Shown in pieces: positions 43,104 to 52,894 of a stretch of DNA of 64,000 nt. The position numbers and the translations under genes were made by a program. How positions within the stretch are numbered: the first letter of the stretch is position 1; every line of letters starts with the position of its first letter. The notes below the pieces were generated by a model that did not search any database, was not told the DNA's origin, and saw nothing but the letters and a program-made list of their open reading frames with translations. This DNA is from Bianquea renquensis (lineage in GTDB: Bacteria; Bacillota; Clostridia; Lachnospirales; Bianqueaceae), in NCBI RefSeq assembly GCF_014384895.1, contig NZ_JACRSQ010000015.1, positions 1-64,000 on the forward strand. The letters run 5' to 3'.

Positions 43104-46100
43104 GTGGGACATACATTCCATTGGAAGCGGCTGGTGATTGCAATATCACTGGCAATGTTCGTTCTAATTCAGCCCAAAACGAGGGCAGAGGACTGGAGTA
43201 ACCGTTTAGACATGCGGGTATACGATGGCTTTATGCGGCGAGAGATCAAAACGTGGAACGGAGTAGAGGCCGGTGGAGGCAATTATAGCTGTATGTTTCT
43301 GCGCTCCGATGTACAGGGAACTATAACAGGACAGAAGTTAGAGGCGGGAACACCGGTATATTGCGTTGAGCCGGGAACAAGGATCCACAATAACGCGCAG
43401 ATGACAGCAAATCCAGATGGACCACAGAATCTCACTGAGCTGACGAATCCGACGCTAACCAACAAAGGCGATATAGAAAAAATTATAGGGCGCATCCTGT
43501 TGTATGGTGGGAACTGGCACTGGGGAGGTTGGGTGAAACCTATGGCTCAGGGGGGTGGTTTGGAGACCTATCTGGCAACCCAGGCACTGATCTGGGAGAC
43601 TGTCATCGGTGAACGGGATGATACGTTTACTCACATTGCGAAACCAACCTGGGCAGCGGCAGATTCACAGAATGCAAAAGAACTATATTCAGGCATTGAG
43701 ACGTATGAGACGACTTTTCAGCAAGAGTATGCGAGAATCGAGATGGCTGTGCAGAATCACATGAAGCGTCCAAGTTTCACATACGCCACGGCGGTTGAGG
43801 CAATGGACAATACCCGCAGAGTTCAAAACAGGAGCGTGACGTTGGACGATGCAAACGGAATCGTATCAAGCTACCAATTTATAGCAACAGGTGCCCAAAT
43901 CGATAGCATTGGCAACTCGTTAAAGATTACTCTCCATGAGGCAACCGATTCTGTCTTAGCGACAGGACAGAAGCAGTCGGCCGGCAATACGGAGATTCCA
44001 CTTTTATGGACGACAAGCACTGCAGGCGAGAGAACACAGACATGTATCACGCCGGCGGGGACAGGCGCCGATACAGTGTCCGCCTATGTTGCCCTTCAGC
44101 TGACAACCGGGGATCTCGAAATCGAAAAGGTAACAAAAAATAATGATGGCAAACGGGATGGGTTTACCTTTGGAGTTTTTACAGATGCGGAGTGTCTTGA
44201 TCAGATTGACACATTGATCTCAGACCAGAAGGGAATTGCGGCCAAGACAGGGCTTCTACCGGGGACCTACTGGATAAAAGAAATAGGAGTTCCCCAAGAG
44301 TTTATCATCGCAAGTGACAATCCTCAGAAAGTCGTTATCGAGGGAGAGAAAACGGCGACCGTTACGTTTCAAAATAATCGGAAGCGCGGTGAGATCATTC
44401 TCCGAAAAATCAACCGAAAACCGGAATGGGGCGAGTATTCTCTGCAAGGAGCGGTTTATGGTCTTTATGCGGCGGAGACCATACGGGATGCAAACGGCAA
44501 AACATGGTATGAGGCTGGGCAGGAAGTGGATCGGACAGCGACAGATGAAGCGGGAATAGGGAAATTTACCGATATTAGGCTAGGGCGATACTATGTGAAG
44601 GAACTGGCAGCCCCCAGGGGATACATTCTGGACACGACGCCATACGATGTGGCACTGTTGGCGGAGGATGGACAGGAAGAGATTCTGCGCAAACGGATCG
44701 ATGTCTACGAACAGCCGCAGACAGGCCAAATTCTCTTATCAAAATACTCTGCCGATAGCGCCGTGACAGATGAAAACGGTTCATATTCATTAGCCGGAGC
44801 TGAATTTCGAGTCTACCGCGATGCGGAATGTACGGTTCAAGCGGATGTCATGATAACTGATGAAGAGGGAAAGGCTGTATCGGCGAATTTACCCCTCGGA
44901 ACGTACTATGTGAAAGAGATTCATGCGTCACCAGGGTACCAAGTATCAGAAAAACCTTACGTTGTGAGACTTCAATACGGAGGTCAAACCGCCAATCTTG
45001 TGAAAGCGCATCTCAATATACCGCAAAAGCCGCAATATGGACAGATCTCCATCGTAAAGCAAGATTCAGAAACAGGCTCAGAGCCCCAGGGCGATGCTGA
45101 CCTTGGGGGAGCGGTGTATGAGATTCACTATCAGGAGCCAGATGGAGAACTGGTTGAAACGATCCAGGCGGGAGAGGGAGAGGTGATTGCCTATTCCAGC
45201 GATGCTCTTCCGCTGGGAACCTATTATGTCATCGAGAAGCAACCACCTCAAGGTTATACTTTGAATTCAGAAGCGTTGCGAGTGGAAGTGGCCTATGAAG
45301 GAGAACGGGTCGAAATAGCGCGCAAGCAGGTATGCATACAAGATCGGGTTATTCAGGGAAAGATCTCCTTGACCAAGTTTGCGGATACGGCACCGGCGGG
45401 GCAGGGGGCTGCCCGGAAACCTTTGCAGGGAGTCGTGTTCGGCATTTATCGCAAGTCTGATAATGCAGAGGTCGCGACGGTGAAGACGAATGAAATGGGA
45501 TATGCACAGAGCGATTGGTTGCCATATGGGCGATACTGCGTGAGAGAGATCCAGCCGTTGGAGGGATATGGAGACATTGAAGAGTTTGATGTTGAGATCT
45601 GGGAGGATCAAAAAACCTATTATTACATTTTAGAAAATCATCCGATTCAATCTTATGTTCGAATTGAGAAGCGCGATGCAGCCACGGGAGAGGTCATTCC
45701 GGTGGCAGGCGCCAAATTTCAGATGGTAAACGAAAAGACAGGGGAGGAAGTGCGATATAAGATCTATTATCCCACAGAACAGTGGCTTTGCGAGTTTGAG
45801 ACAGATGATTCTGGAACTTTGACACTGCCGGGTCCACTGGGATATGGGAGGTATCTCCTCTATGAAAAGAAGGCTCCAGACGGCTACATATTAAATGAAA
45901 ATCCGGTTCAGTTTTCTGTTGAAACTGATATTGAGAGCCCTATCGTGGTATCCTTCTTTGACCAAGCGGCGAAAGGGGAGATTGAAGTTGTGAAAACAGG
46001 GGAGATCCTTTCGGATACCTATGTGGAGAAAACAGACTACGGGTTACTGTACCACCCAATCTATGAAAAAAGGGGATTGGAAGGAGCCTCATTTGAAATA

Positions 46101-47954
46101 ATTGCCGCTGAGGATATTTATACACCGGATCACACAAAGCAGGTGGAAAAGGGGGAAATCGTGGACACGATAACCACAGGCGTGGATGGGAGAGCCAAAT
46201 CAGGAAAACTATATCTGGGACGGTATCGAGTTCGAGAGGTCACGGCCCCTCCAGGTTTTGTTCGAGACACTGCTGTCAACACGGTGGAGCTACGGTATCA
46301 AGATCAAACGGCGGAAGTGATCACGGAGACGGTCGCGATGGAGAATAGGCGGCAGAGAGCGATTGTACAGGTACAAAAGGCCGCGGAGCAGGTCGTGTGG
46401 TGTGAGAATGGGCCTCAGTATCAGTATGGGCCGGGCGAGGGCTTTGTGTTTGGACTTTACGCGGCTCAGAACTTTTTCTCTACACAGAAAGAAACGGCTA
46501 TAATCCCACAGGATTCCCTTGTCGACATTCTCATAACTGGACAGGATGGGAGCGCGAAGAGCAAGACAGATCTTCCGCTGGGCGAATATTATCTGAGAGA
46601 ACTGGATGGACCTTTAGGCTATCTAGCTGCTGACACGACATACAACGTCGATGCCTCCTATCGGGGGGCGGATACATCTGAGTTTCTTGTGACTCCACGG
46701 GATGAAGAGGGGGAGACAATGCAGATAGAAAATGAACTGATCAAAAAAAGAATTCATGTTCTCAAAGTTGAGGATGGCGGAGAGATTGGACTAGAAGGCG
46801 CGGAATACCAAGTGAGGACTCTAGACGGGATGTTGGTTGAGACATTAAAGACAGACGAGAGGGGAAGTGCGCTGTCTACCTACCTGCCTCTCGGCGAATA
46901 CGAGTTGATCGAGGTGACGCCCCCTCCGGGTTTCGCGTTGGATTCCCAAGTTTCCCAAGTTACGTTGGACATAGAATCACCGGATAGAATCACCCTTCAC
47001 AGAATCAATCATCCAACCACATGGAAGATACAAAAGTCGGATGTCTTGACTGGAAAAGCATTGGAAGATGCCGAATTGGAGATATTGGATGAACGAGGTC
47101 GATCCCTGATGTGCCAAACCACGGATTCAAGTGGACTTGTAGAGATCACAGGGCTCCTTCCGGGCCGGTACACATTTCGAGAGATTAGGCAACCGAATGG
47201 ATATCAGCTGGATCAAGGAGTATACCATTTTTGGATCGATGAAGATGGCAGGGGGCATGGAGATTCGCTCCTTTTTAACCGGCCCGTGGAGTGGACAATT
47301 CAAAAGATGGACACATATTCGTCAGAGCCGTTAGCCGGAGCAAGGCTCCGAATCAAAGCCATGTCCAGCGGAGAGACAATCGAAAAAGTTACGGATGCGG
47401 AGGGAAGGATTCACCTACAGAATCTTCTGGAAGGTGTTTATACTTTTCAGGAAATCCGTCAGCCGGATGGATATCGGGTGGATCCCCGCCAATACCAGTT
47501 CGAAGTTTATGCTGATGGCAGTGTTAAGGGGGTGAAGGAGATATGGAATGAGCCAGCTGTTTGGCGGATATGGAAACAGGACCAGCAGACGGGCAAGGAA
47601 TTGCAGGGAGCTAAGATTGGGCTGTACGATAGCCATGGAGTCCAGCTGTTGACGGTGGAGACGAATGAAGAAGGGTATGTGGACTTCTCATATCTAACGC
47701 CGGGGCGGTATTATTTCTGCGAAATTGTCGCGCCACCAGACTATCAACTCAACGATGCAACATACCAATTTGAGGTGCTGGAAGACGGAACGATTCAGGG
47801 GGATTCCATCGTATTGAATGACAGAATGGCAAATCCTAAAACAGGGGATTCCAACACCCTTGTCAGGATTGTTCTGCTGGGATTGGGGATGATGGCCTCC
47901 ATAGGGGGGATCATTGCATTGAAGATACGGTCAAGGCGGAGGTGGAAATCATAG
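43104..47954 (+). CDS. Thioester adhesin with SpaA repeats, sortase-anchored
   Basis: A 1616-residue surface protein. It has a signal peptide (hydrophobic 9-23) and then a thioester (TQXA) domain with its cysteine in VYCVEPGTRI and glutamine in YLATQALIWE, which can bond covalently to host or surface amines. About twelve SpaA/Cna_B-type repeats follow from residue 330. Each starts with a G-x-I-x-x-x-K-like strand and ends with a YYVKE(I/L)-x-x-P-x-GY motif that supports isopeptide bonds. The C-terminus has the sortase signal NPKTG, a membrane span and basic residues. No sortase gene is in the window. The GTG start follows GGGAGG by 7 bases. Confidence 0.92.
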   Translation: MGHTFHWKRLVIAISLAMFVLIQPKTRAEDWSNRLDMRVYDGFMRREIKTWNGVEAGGGNYSCMFLRSDVQGTITGQKLEAGTPVYCVEPGTRIHNNAQMTANPDGPQNLTELTNPTLTNKGDIEKIIGRILLYGGNWHWGGWVKPMAQGGGLETYLATQALIWETVIGERDDTFTHIAKPTWAAADSQNAKELYSGIETYETTFQQEYARIEMAVQNHMKRPSFTYATAVEAMDNTRRVQNRSVTLDDANGIVSSYQFIATGAQIDSIGNSLKITLHEATDSVLATGQKQSAGNTEIPLLWTTSTAGERTQTCITPAGTGADTVSAYVALQLTTGDLEIEKVTKNNDGKRDGFTFGVFTDAECLDQIDTLISDQKGIAAKTGLLPGTYWIKEIGVPQEFIIASDNPQKVVIEGEKTATVTFQNNRKRGEIILRKINRKPEWGEYSLQGAVYGLYAAETIRDANGKTWYEAGQEVDRTATDEAGIGKFTDIRLGRYYVKELAAPRGYILDTTPYDVALLAEDGQEEILRKRIDVYEQPQTGQILLSKYSADSAVTDENGSYSLAGAEFRVYRDAECTVQADVMITDEEGKAVSANLPLGTYYVKEIHASPGYQVSEKPYVVRLQYGGQTANLVKAHLNIPQKPQYGQISIVKQDSETGSEPQGDADLGGAVYEIHYQEPDGELVETIQAGEGEVIAYSSDALPLGTYYVIEKQPPQGYTLNSEALRVEVAYEGERVEIARKQVCIQDRVIQGKISLTKFADTAPAGQGAARKPLQGVVFGIYRKSDNAEVATVKTNEMGYAQSDWLPYGRYCVREIQPLEGYGDIEEFDVEIWEDQKTYYYILENHPIQSYVRIEKRDAATGEVIPVAGAKFQMVNEKTGEEVRYKIYYPTEQWLCEFETDDSGTLTLPGPLGYGRYLLYEKKAPDGYILNENPVQFSVETDIESPIVVSFFDQAAKGEIEVVKTGEILSDTYVEKTDYGLLYHPIYEKRGLEGASFEIIAAEDIYTPDHTKQVEKGEIVDTITTGVDGRAKSGKLYLGRYRVREVTAPPGFVRDTAVNTVELRYQDQTAEVITETVAMENRRQRAIVQVQKAAEQVVWCENGPQYQYGPGEGFVFGLYAAQNFFSTQKETAIIPQDSLVDILITGQDGSAKSKTDLPLGEYYLRELDGPLGYLAADTTYNVDASYRGADTSEFLVTPRDEEGETMQIENELIKKRIHVLKVEDGGEIGLEGAEYQVRTLDGMLVETLKTDERGSALSTYLPLGEYELIEVTPPPGFALDSQVSQVTLDIESPDRITLHRINHPTTWKIQKSDVLTGKALEDAELEILDERGRSLMCQTTDSSGLVEITGLLPGRYTFREIRQPNGYQLDQGVYHFWIDEDGRGHGDSLLFNRPVEWTIQKMDTYSSEPLAGARLRIKAMSSGETIEKVTDAEGRIHLQNLLEGVYTFQEIRQPDGYRVDPRQYQFEVYADGSVKGVKEIWNEPAVWRIWKQDQQTGKELQGAKIGLYDSHGVQLLTVETNEEGYVDFSYLTPGRYYFCEIVAPPDYQLNDATYQFEVLEDGTIQGDSIVLNDRMANPKTGDSNTLVRIVLLGLGMMASIGGIIALKIRSRRRWKS

Positions 47955-48013
47955 AATAGTTCGTGTTCCGCGAGAGTATATTGTGTCTGTCTTGCGGCGG
48001 TCTCTCTGCGATA

Positions 48014-48037
48014 AAAAACCTGCCGGTCAGGGCAGGG
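48014..48037 (-). terminator. Terminator of corA
   Basis: On the minus strand a CCTGCC...GGCAGG stem is followed by TTTTTT, 15 bases after the corA stop. Confidence 0.8.
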
Positions 48038-48051
48038 GAGAAGTCCAATGA

Positions 48052-48990
48052 TTAAAACATTTTACCACGTTTCATAAATAATGTGACGGCCAGCGATACG
48101 ATGGCGGATATGGCGATTACGATTAAAAACGCATAAGGACTCTGCGATAAACCAAAGGGTATCGGAACATTCATCCCGAAGAGGCTTGCTATCACAGTGG
48201 GGACTGTCATAACGATCGTAATGGCGGTTAAAGTCTTCATGACGATATTTAAATTGTTCGAGATCACGGATGCAAATGCATCCATCATACCGCTCAGAAT
48301 GCCGGTATAGATATCTGCCATCTCAATGGCCTGTTTGTTCTCAATGATGACATCCTCAAGCAAATCTGTGTCTTCCGGATATTTTTTGATGACATCGTAT
48401 TTCATCATCTTTTCAAGAACAACCTCATTCGAGCGCAAGGAGGTTGTGAAATAGACCAAACTCTTGGTCAGCGCAAGAAGTTGAATCAATTCTTTATTCC
48501 GCATGGATTTATGGAGTTTTGCCTCGACTTGATCACTTAACCGGTTGATCTGCCGGAGATAACGCAGAAAATACGTGGCATTTTTGTAGAGCAGCTCCAG
48601 GATGAAGCGTGTCTTCATATGAGTATGAAAGGGTTTTAAATGCTTTAAATCTTGTAGAATCGGTACAGCTCTCGTGCAGATGGTCAGGATACGGTTGGGC
48701 TGCAAGATGATTCCTAAGGGAATTGTGGTGTACACATTGAATTCAGACGAATCGTCGATTTCAATAATCGGCACATCGACGACGATCAGAGTCGCGTTTC
48801 CATCCGACTCAATTCGGGAGCGCTCTTCCTCATCCAGGGCAGCCGTTACAGTTTCCCGTTCAATTTCAAACTCTTGACAGATCGTGTTAATCTCCATTTC
48901 AGTGGGCGCCGTCAGGTTGATCCAGCAATCAGGTTCAGGGGCAGACAGGACTGTCAATTGACCGTCGATGGTTTTTAAAATTTCCTGCAT
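48052..48990 (-). CDS. corA: CorA-family magnesium transporter
   Basis: A 312-residue divalent-cation channel. The large cytoplasmic N-terminal domain includes LTAPTEMEINTICQEFEIE and the regulatory helices. Two C-terminal membrane helices follow (about 250-300), the first ending in the pore signature GMN (FGMNVPIPFG). CorA lets Mg2+, and sometimes Co2+ or Ni2+, into the cell. AAGAAGGGA lies before the ATG. A HutP-like gene is 33 bases upstream on the same strand and may share its transcript. Confidence 0.95.
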   Translation of the reverse strand: MQEILKTIDGQLTVLSAPEPDCWINLTAPTEMEINTICQEFEIERETVTAALDEEERSRIESDGNATLIVVDVPIIEIDDSSEFNVYTTIPLGIILQPNRILTICTRAVPILQDLKHLKPFHTHMKTRFILELLYKNATYFLRYLRQINRLSDQVEAKLHKSMRNKELIQLLALTKSLVYFTTSLRSNEVVLEKMMKYDVIKKYPEDTDLLEDVIIENKQAIEMADIYTGILSGMMDAFASVISNNLNIVMKTLTAITIVMTVPTVIASLFGMNVPIPFGLSQSPYAFLIVIAISAIVSLAVTLFMKRGKMF

Positions 48991-49023
48991 AGAAGAATCC
49001 CTTCTTTCATGAGATATCAGAAC

Positions 49024-49482
49024 TTACTGTGCCTCTTCCGGAAAAGCGGAGGTGTTCAGTTCATCTGGAGAGGGCAGAGAGCGGTGTCCAAGTCCGATGG
49101 CGATTTCATTCAGATGAAGCAGACCAATGCTTAAGAATATACAGACACTGATATGTTCCTTGTATCGTGCAATTCCGATTTTGCCGCCTACATTGAGCCC
49201 CATAGCTTTTCCTGATACCTGCATGATTGCCTCCTTGGCAGCGCCGACAACAGCTCCATCGTGGAGATGGCAATCCTGTATGATTCCAGTCCGCTTGGAG
49301 GCGACGAGAGCGCGTTCCACAATTTTGGGGATGGACTCTAGCAGAGATCCTCCGATGTCAACGGCAACTGACTGAATCCCCTTTTTTTTCAACGCCTCAA
49401 TCATCTGTTCCTCCATGGAGCGGGACGAGGTTATGGCAACTTTAATTGCAGAGCGTGCAACTTCTGTACTGTCAGATTTCAT
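49024..49482 (-). CDS. HutP-family RNA-binding protein
   Basis: A 152-residue protein resembling HutP, the histidine-responsive RNA-binding antiterminator of B. subtilis. The match covers the middle and end (RTGIIQDCHLHDGAVVGAAKEA, KIGIARYKEHISVCIFLSIG, IAIGLGHRSLP). By eye, the two metal-binding histidines of B. subtilis HutP (HALYH) align with glycines here, so its ligand may differ. No histidine-utilisation genes are nearby. I chose the ATG at 49482 with AAAGGA 10 bases upstream; a longer frame has no ribosome site. Confidence 0.75.
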   Translation of the reverse strand: MKSDSTEVARSAIKVAITSSRSMEEQMIEALKKKGIQSVAVDIGGSLLESIPKIVERALVASKRTGIIQDCHLHDGAVVGAAKEAIMQVSGKAMGLNVGGKIGIARYKEHISVCIFLSIGLLHLNEIAIGLGHRSLPSPDELNTSAFPEEAQ

Positions 49483-49740
49483 AGGATCATTCCTTTCGAA
49501 AAAGGTCATAAGCGAATGCCGGATTCTCAAATCCCAATACGGGAGAATTGGAAAAACATCAAAAAAGGTCAAAATCGGGATAAAAATAGAAGATAGGCGT
49601 TGGAGCGCGTGATAAGTATAATTTGCGCTAATTTACAACCTTTTATTTACTATATCACTTTATCTTAGAAATTGCAACTTTTTTTCAGACCAGTCTCAAG
49701 CCGGTGCGCTGTACAGCATCATGAGGGACAGGAAAAATGG
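49483..49740. other. Intergenic region between divergent units
   Basis: No gene or RNA recognised. AT-rich; it presumably holds the promoter of the hutP-like gene. The yqeG promoter follows at its right edge. Confidence 0.4.
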
Positions 49741-49769
49741 TTGCAATTTATCAAAAAATACGATACAAT
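49741..49769 (+). promoter_or_regulatory. Sigma-A promoter of yqeG-aroE
   Basis: TTGCAA (49741-49746) and TACAAT (49764-49769) with a 17-base spacer, 31 bases before the yqeG start. Confidence 0.65.
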
Positions 49770-49800
49770 AAAGAAGATTTTAGCAAAAGAGGTGTAGCCT

Positions 49801-50331
49801 ATGTTCACTTGTTTTTATCCCGACCACTATGTGGCATCCATATATGACATCCCGTATGAAGAGCTTTGGAGGAAAGGTGTTCGAGGGCTCTTTTTTGATA
49901 TAGACAATACCATGGCTCCATATGATCTTCCAAGGCCGGATGCCTCGGCGATACGTCTATTTCAGGAGTTGACCAAAATGCAATTCAAAATATGCATTAT
50001 GTCAAATGGGAAAAAAGCGAGAGTTGCGCTATTCAATGAAAATTTAAAGGTGCCAGCGGTCCATCGAGCAGGAAAGCCCTTTGGCTATAATCTGCGAAAA
50101 TCGCTGAAGACCATGGGGCTTAAACCCGGTCAGGCGGCTATGATTGGAGATCAAGTCTTTACTGACGTATGGGCGGGTAACCGAATGGGTATGGTTAGCA
50201 TTCTCGTCAGTCCGATCTCTGAGAAGGATGAGTGGATCACTAAGATTAAGCGCGGCGCAGAGAAGATCGTGTTGCGCCGGTACAGACAGTTGAACCCATC
50301 TTCAGAGCATACAACTCAAAAGAAAAAGTAG
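49801..50331 (+). CDS. yqeG: YqeG-family HAD phosphatase
   Basis: A 176-residue HAD-superfamily phosphatase of the YqeG type. Motif I is FFDIDNTMAPYD with the nucleophile and acid aspartates, and motif IV is MIGDQVFTDVWAGNRMG. Family members include phosphatidylglycerophosphatase activity in related proteins, but the substrate here is not established. It leads the operon, 9 bases before aroE, as in many Bacillota. AGAGGTG is upstream of the ATG. Confidence 0.9.
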   Translation: MFTCFYPDHYVASIYDIPYEELWRKGVRGLFFDIDNTMAPYDLPRPDASAIRLFQELTKMQFKICIMSNGKKARVALFNENLKVPAVHRAGKPFGYNLRKSLKTMGLKPGQAAMIGDQVFTDVWAGNRMGMVSILVSPISEKDEWITKIKRGAEKIVLRRYRQLNPSSEHTTQKKK

Positions 50332-50340
50332 GAGGCAGAC

Positions 50341-51255
50341 ATGAGCGATAAAGCATGTATGAGCATAGACGGCAACACGAAGCTCTTAGCGGTAGTGGGC
50401 GACCCCATTGAGCACACCTTTTCACCTTACATCCATCAGATTTTAATCGAAGCGACAGGAGATAATTTTGCCTATGTACCGTTTCATATTACGAAGGAGC
50501 GTTTACTGCAAGGGATTCATGGCGCTTGGGCGCTGGGAATTCAGGGAATCAATGTCACGATTCCTCACAAACAGTTGGTGCGCGAGGCGCTCTATCGCAT
50601 TGACCCGGAGGCCCAGCTAGTAGGAGCTGTCAATACGCTTCGATGGACGGAGTCTGGATATGAAGGTTACAATACCGATGTGACAGGCTTTCGCAAACTT
50701 TTACAGCTCAATCAAATCCCTTTGAAGGATCAGGCGGTACTAATAATTGGCGCTGGAGGAGCGGCGCGCAGCGCGCTGACAAGCTGTCTAGTAGAAGGGG
50801 CTGCTAAAATTGGAGTTTATAATCGCACACGGGAGCGCGCGCAGGATATGATTGATAAGTTTGTCGTGCGCGCTCAAAAATATGGAGCGTATCCGATCCC
50901 CCCAATCTCTTCAATCTCAGAGGAAGAGCTTTACAAGGGGGAATACTCTGTGGTGTTGCAGACAACCTCTGTTGGAATGTATCCCAATGTTGATGGAATC
51001 CCGGTAGACGATCCTCACTTTTTTGATCAAGTATGCCATGTGGCGGATATGGTGTTTAACCCGGAATCAACGAAATTTGTCAATATGGCAAGGGAACGAG
51101 GGATCCCCGCGGTCGGCGGTTTGTCAATGCTATTTTACCAGGGGGCAAAATCATACGAAATCTGGACTCAGAGACAATTCTCGGAAGGTGAATTGGAAAC
51201 CATGCATGAAAAATTTCTTGCCTGGGCGAGGAGGCATTTTCACTATGGCCAGTAA
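50341..51255 (+). CDS. aroE: Shikimate dehydrogenase
   Basis: AroE reduces 3-dehydroshikimate to shikimate with NADPH. The 304-residue protein has the substrate domain with VVGDPIEHTFSPYIH and the catalytic lysine in NVTIPHK, then NTDVTGF. The Rossmann domain has IIGAGGAARSAL. It begins 9 bases after yqeG and overlaps the next gene, which encodes the two neighbouring pathway steps, by 11 bases. Confidence 0.96.
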   Translation: MSDKACMSIDGNTKLLAVVGDPIEHTFSPYIHQILIEATGDNFAYVPFHITKERLLQGIHGAWALGIQGINVTIPHKQLVREALYRIDPEAQLVGAVNTLRWTESGYEGYNTDVTGFRKLLQLNQIPLKDQAVLIIGAGGAARSALTSCLVEGAAKIGVYNRTRERAQDMIDKFVVRAQKYGAYPIPPISSISEEELYKGEYSVVLQTTSVGMYPNVDGIPVDDPHFFDQVCHVADMVFNPESTKFVNMARERGIPAVGGLSMLFYQGAKSYEIWTQRQFSEGELETMHEKFLAWARRHFHYGQ

Positions 51256-52225
51256 CATCGTATTGGTGGGTTTCATGGGGTGTGGTAAGTCGACGGTTGG
51301 AAGACGGCTAGCTGCAATGCTTGGGTGGGAATTCGTCGATACGGACACGCGAATTGAAGAAGAGCAGAAGATGCAGGTGTCTGAGATTTTTTTGCGGAAG
51401 GGTGAAAGGGCATTTCGAAAGATGGAACGGGATCTGATCCATAGGCTGTCAGAAAGGACCCATCAAGTGATTGCCACAGGGGGCGGCATCATCAAGGATC
51501 CCGCGAACTGTCAACGCCTTAAAGAGGGTGGAGCTGTGGTTGTACACATGTACACAGCACCGGAGGAACTGTATCGCAGAATGCGATGCGATACAACCAG
51601 ACCGCTGTTGGCACCGTATGAGGGGGAAGCGCGGTATGAGGCGATACAAAAGCTTTTGCAGGAACGGTTACCCCTGTACAGGAGTGCTGCGGATATAGAG
51701 GTTTCCGTTTTCAAACAATCACCGGAAGACATAGCGGAGGAGATACTCGACATGACAAACGAACTAGAGAAATCGAGCCAGCGGGAAATATGGGTTTGCA
51801 ACGGACCAAATCTAAATTTTTTGGGAATCCGTGAACCCGAAATCTATGGAGATGAAAACTATGAAGCCCTCAAGCGGTATGTGGTGGAGAGAGGTCAAGA
51901 ACTTGGAGTGAAGGTCGAGTGCTTTCAGACGAACTACGAGGGGGCCTTACTCGATACGCTACAGGAAGCCCATAGGAAAGGGATCAGCGGGATTGTCATG
52001 AACCCAGGTGCATTCACCCATTACAGTTATGCGCTGCGGGATGCCATTGCATCCATCGCAGTGCCGGTTGTGGAAGTCCACATGTCCAATATCCATAAGC
52101 GGGAAGAGTTTCGACACCGCAGCGTCACAGCGGCTGAGTGCATTGGTCAGATTTGTGGATTTGGGTTCAAGTCCTATGAGCTGGGCTTGCAAGCTTTATG
52201 CAATATTTTGCAAAAAAATGGTTGA
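51245..52225 (+). CDS. Fused shikimate kinase / type II dehydroquinase
   Basis: A 326-residue fusion. The N-terminal shikimate kinase (about 1-168) has the P-loop GFMGCGKSTVG, GERAFRKMER and ATGGGII. The C-terminal type II 3-dehydroquinate dehydratase (about 180-322) has VCNGPNLNFLG, NPGAFTHYSYALRDA and VEVHMSNIHKREEFRHRS. Together with AroE upstream the operon covers dehydroquinate to shikimate 3-phosphate. GAGGAGG is 10 bases before the ATG. There is no stop or frameshift between the halves (linker near TNELEKSSQ). I know the two domains as separate proteins in most bacteria. Confidence 0.93.
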   Translation: MASNIVLVGFMGCGKSTVGRRLAAMLGWEFVDTDTRIEEEQKMQVSEIFLRKGERAFRKMERDLIHRLSERTHQVIATGGGIIKDPANCQRLKEGGAVVVHMYTAPEELYRRMRCDTTRPLLAPYEGEARYEAIQKLLQERLPLYRSAADIEVSVFKQSPEDIAEEILDMTNELEKSSQREIWVCNGPNLNFLGIREPEIYGDENYEALKRYVVERGQELGVKVECFQTNYEGALLDTLQEAHRKGISGIVMNPGAFTHYSYALRDAIASIAVPVVEVHMSNIHKREEFRHRSVTAAECIGQICGFGFKSYELGLQALCNILQKNG

Positions 52226-52250
52226 AAAAATGTCATCAATCGGTTACACT
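52222..52250 (+). promoter_or_regulatory. Sigma-A promoter of efp
   Basis: TTGAAA (52222-52227) and TACACT (52245-52250) with a 17-base spacer, 47 bases before efp. Confidence 0.55.
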
Positions 52251-52297
52251 AGTAAGAAGGAAAATTTGATAAGGATGATAAGAGGAGGAACTATAGT

Positions 52298-52864
52298 ATG
52301 GCAGAAGTAATATCCGCCGGTGATTTTCGCAATGGTGTAACCATTGAGTTTGAGGGAGATATTTACACAATAATCGAATTTCAGCACGTAAAGCCAGGCA
52401 AAGGCGCCGCTTTTGTCCGCTGTAAGCTGAAAAACATCAAAAACGGTGGAATCATTGAGCGGACATTCCGTCCTTCTGAAAAAGTAGACCGTGCGCACAT
52501 AGAGCGCCGCGATATGGAATATTTATATAATGATGGCACTCTGTTTTACTTTATGGATCAGGACACGTATGAACAGATCGGTCTCAGCCAGGATCAGTTG
52601 GGTGACGCTCTAAAATTTGTTAAGGAGAACGAAAAGGTCAAAATTCTCTCCCACAACAATGTGGTGTTTGGAGTTGAGCCGCCTTTGTTTGTCGAACTGG
52701 AAGTCGTACACACGGAGCCAGGCCTTAAAGGAGATACCGCGACCAACGTCATGAAACCGGCGGAGGTGGAGACTGGCGCCAGCATTGCGGTGCCACTGTT
52801 CATCAATATCGGAGAAAAGATCAAAATCGATACTCGTACAGGAGAGTACTTGGGTCGAGCGTAA
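52298..52864 (+). CDS. efp: Elongation factor P
   Basis: EF-P (188 residues) relieves ribosome stalling at polyproline. The three beta-barrel domains are present, with the conserved tip loop KPGKGAAFVR carrying the lysine that is modified in some species. The C-terminal signature KIDTRTGEYLGRA is typical. GGAGGAA precedes the ATG, and dapA follows 30 bases later. Confidence 0.97.
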   Translation: MAEVISAGDFRNGVTIEFEGDIYTIIEFQHVKPGKGAAFVRCKLKNIKNGGIIERTFRPSEKVDRAHIERRDMEYLYNDGTLFYFMDQDTYEQIGLSQDQLGDALKFVKENEKVKILSHNNVVFGVEPPLFVELEVVHTEPGLKGDTATNVMKPAEVETGASIAVPLFINIGEKIKIDTRTGEYLGRA

Positions 52865-52894
52865 GACAGGGTAAATGAAGGAGGGTATTTATCC

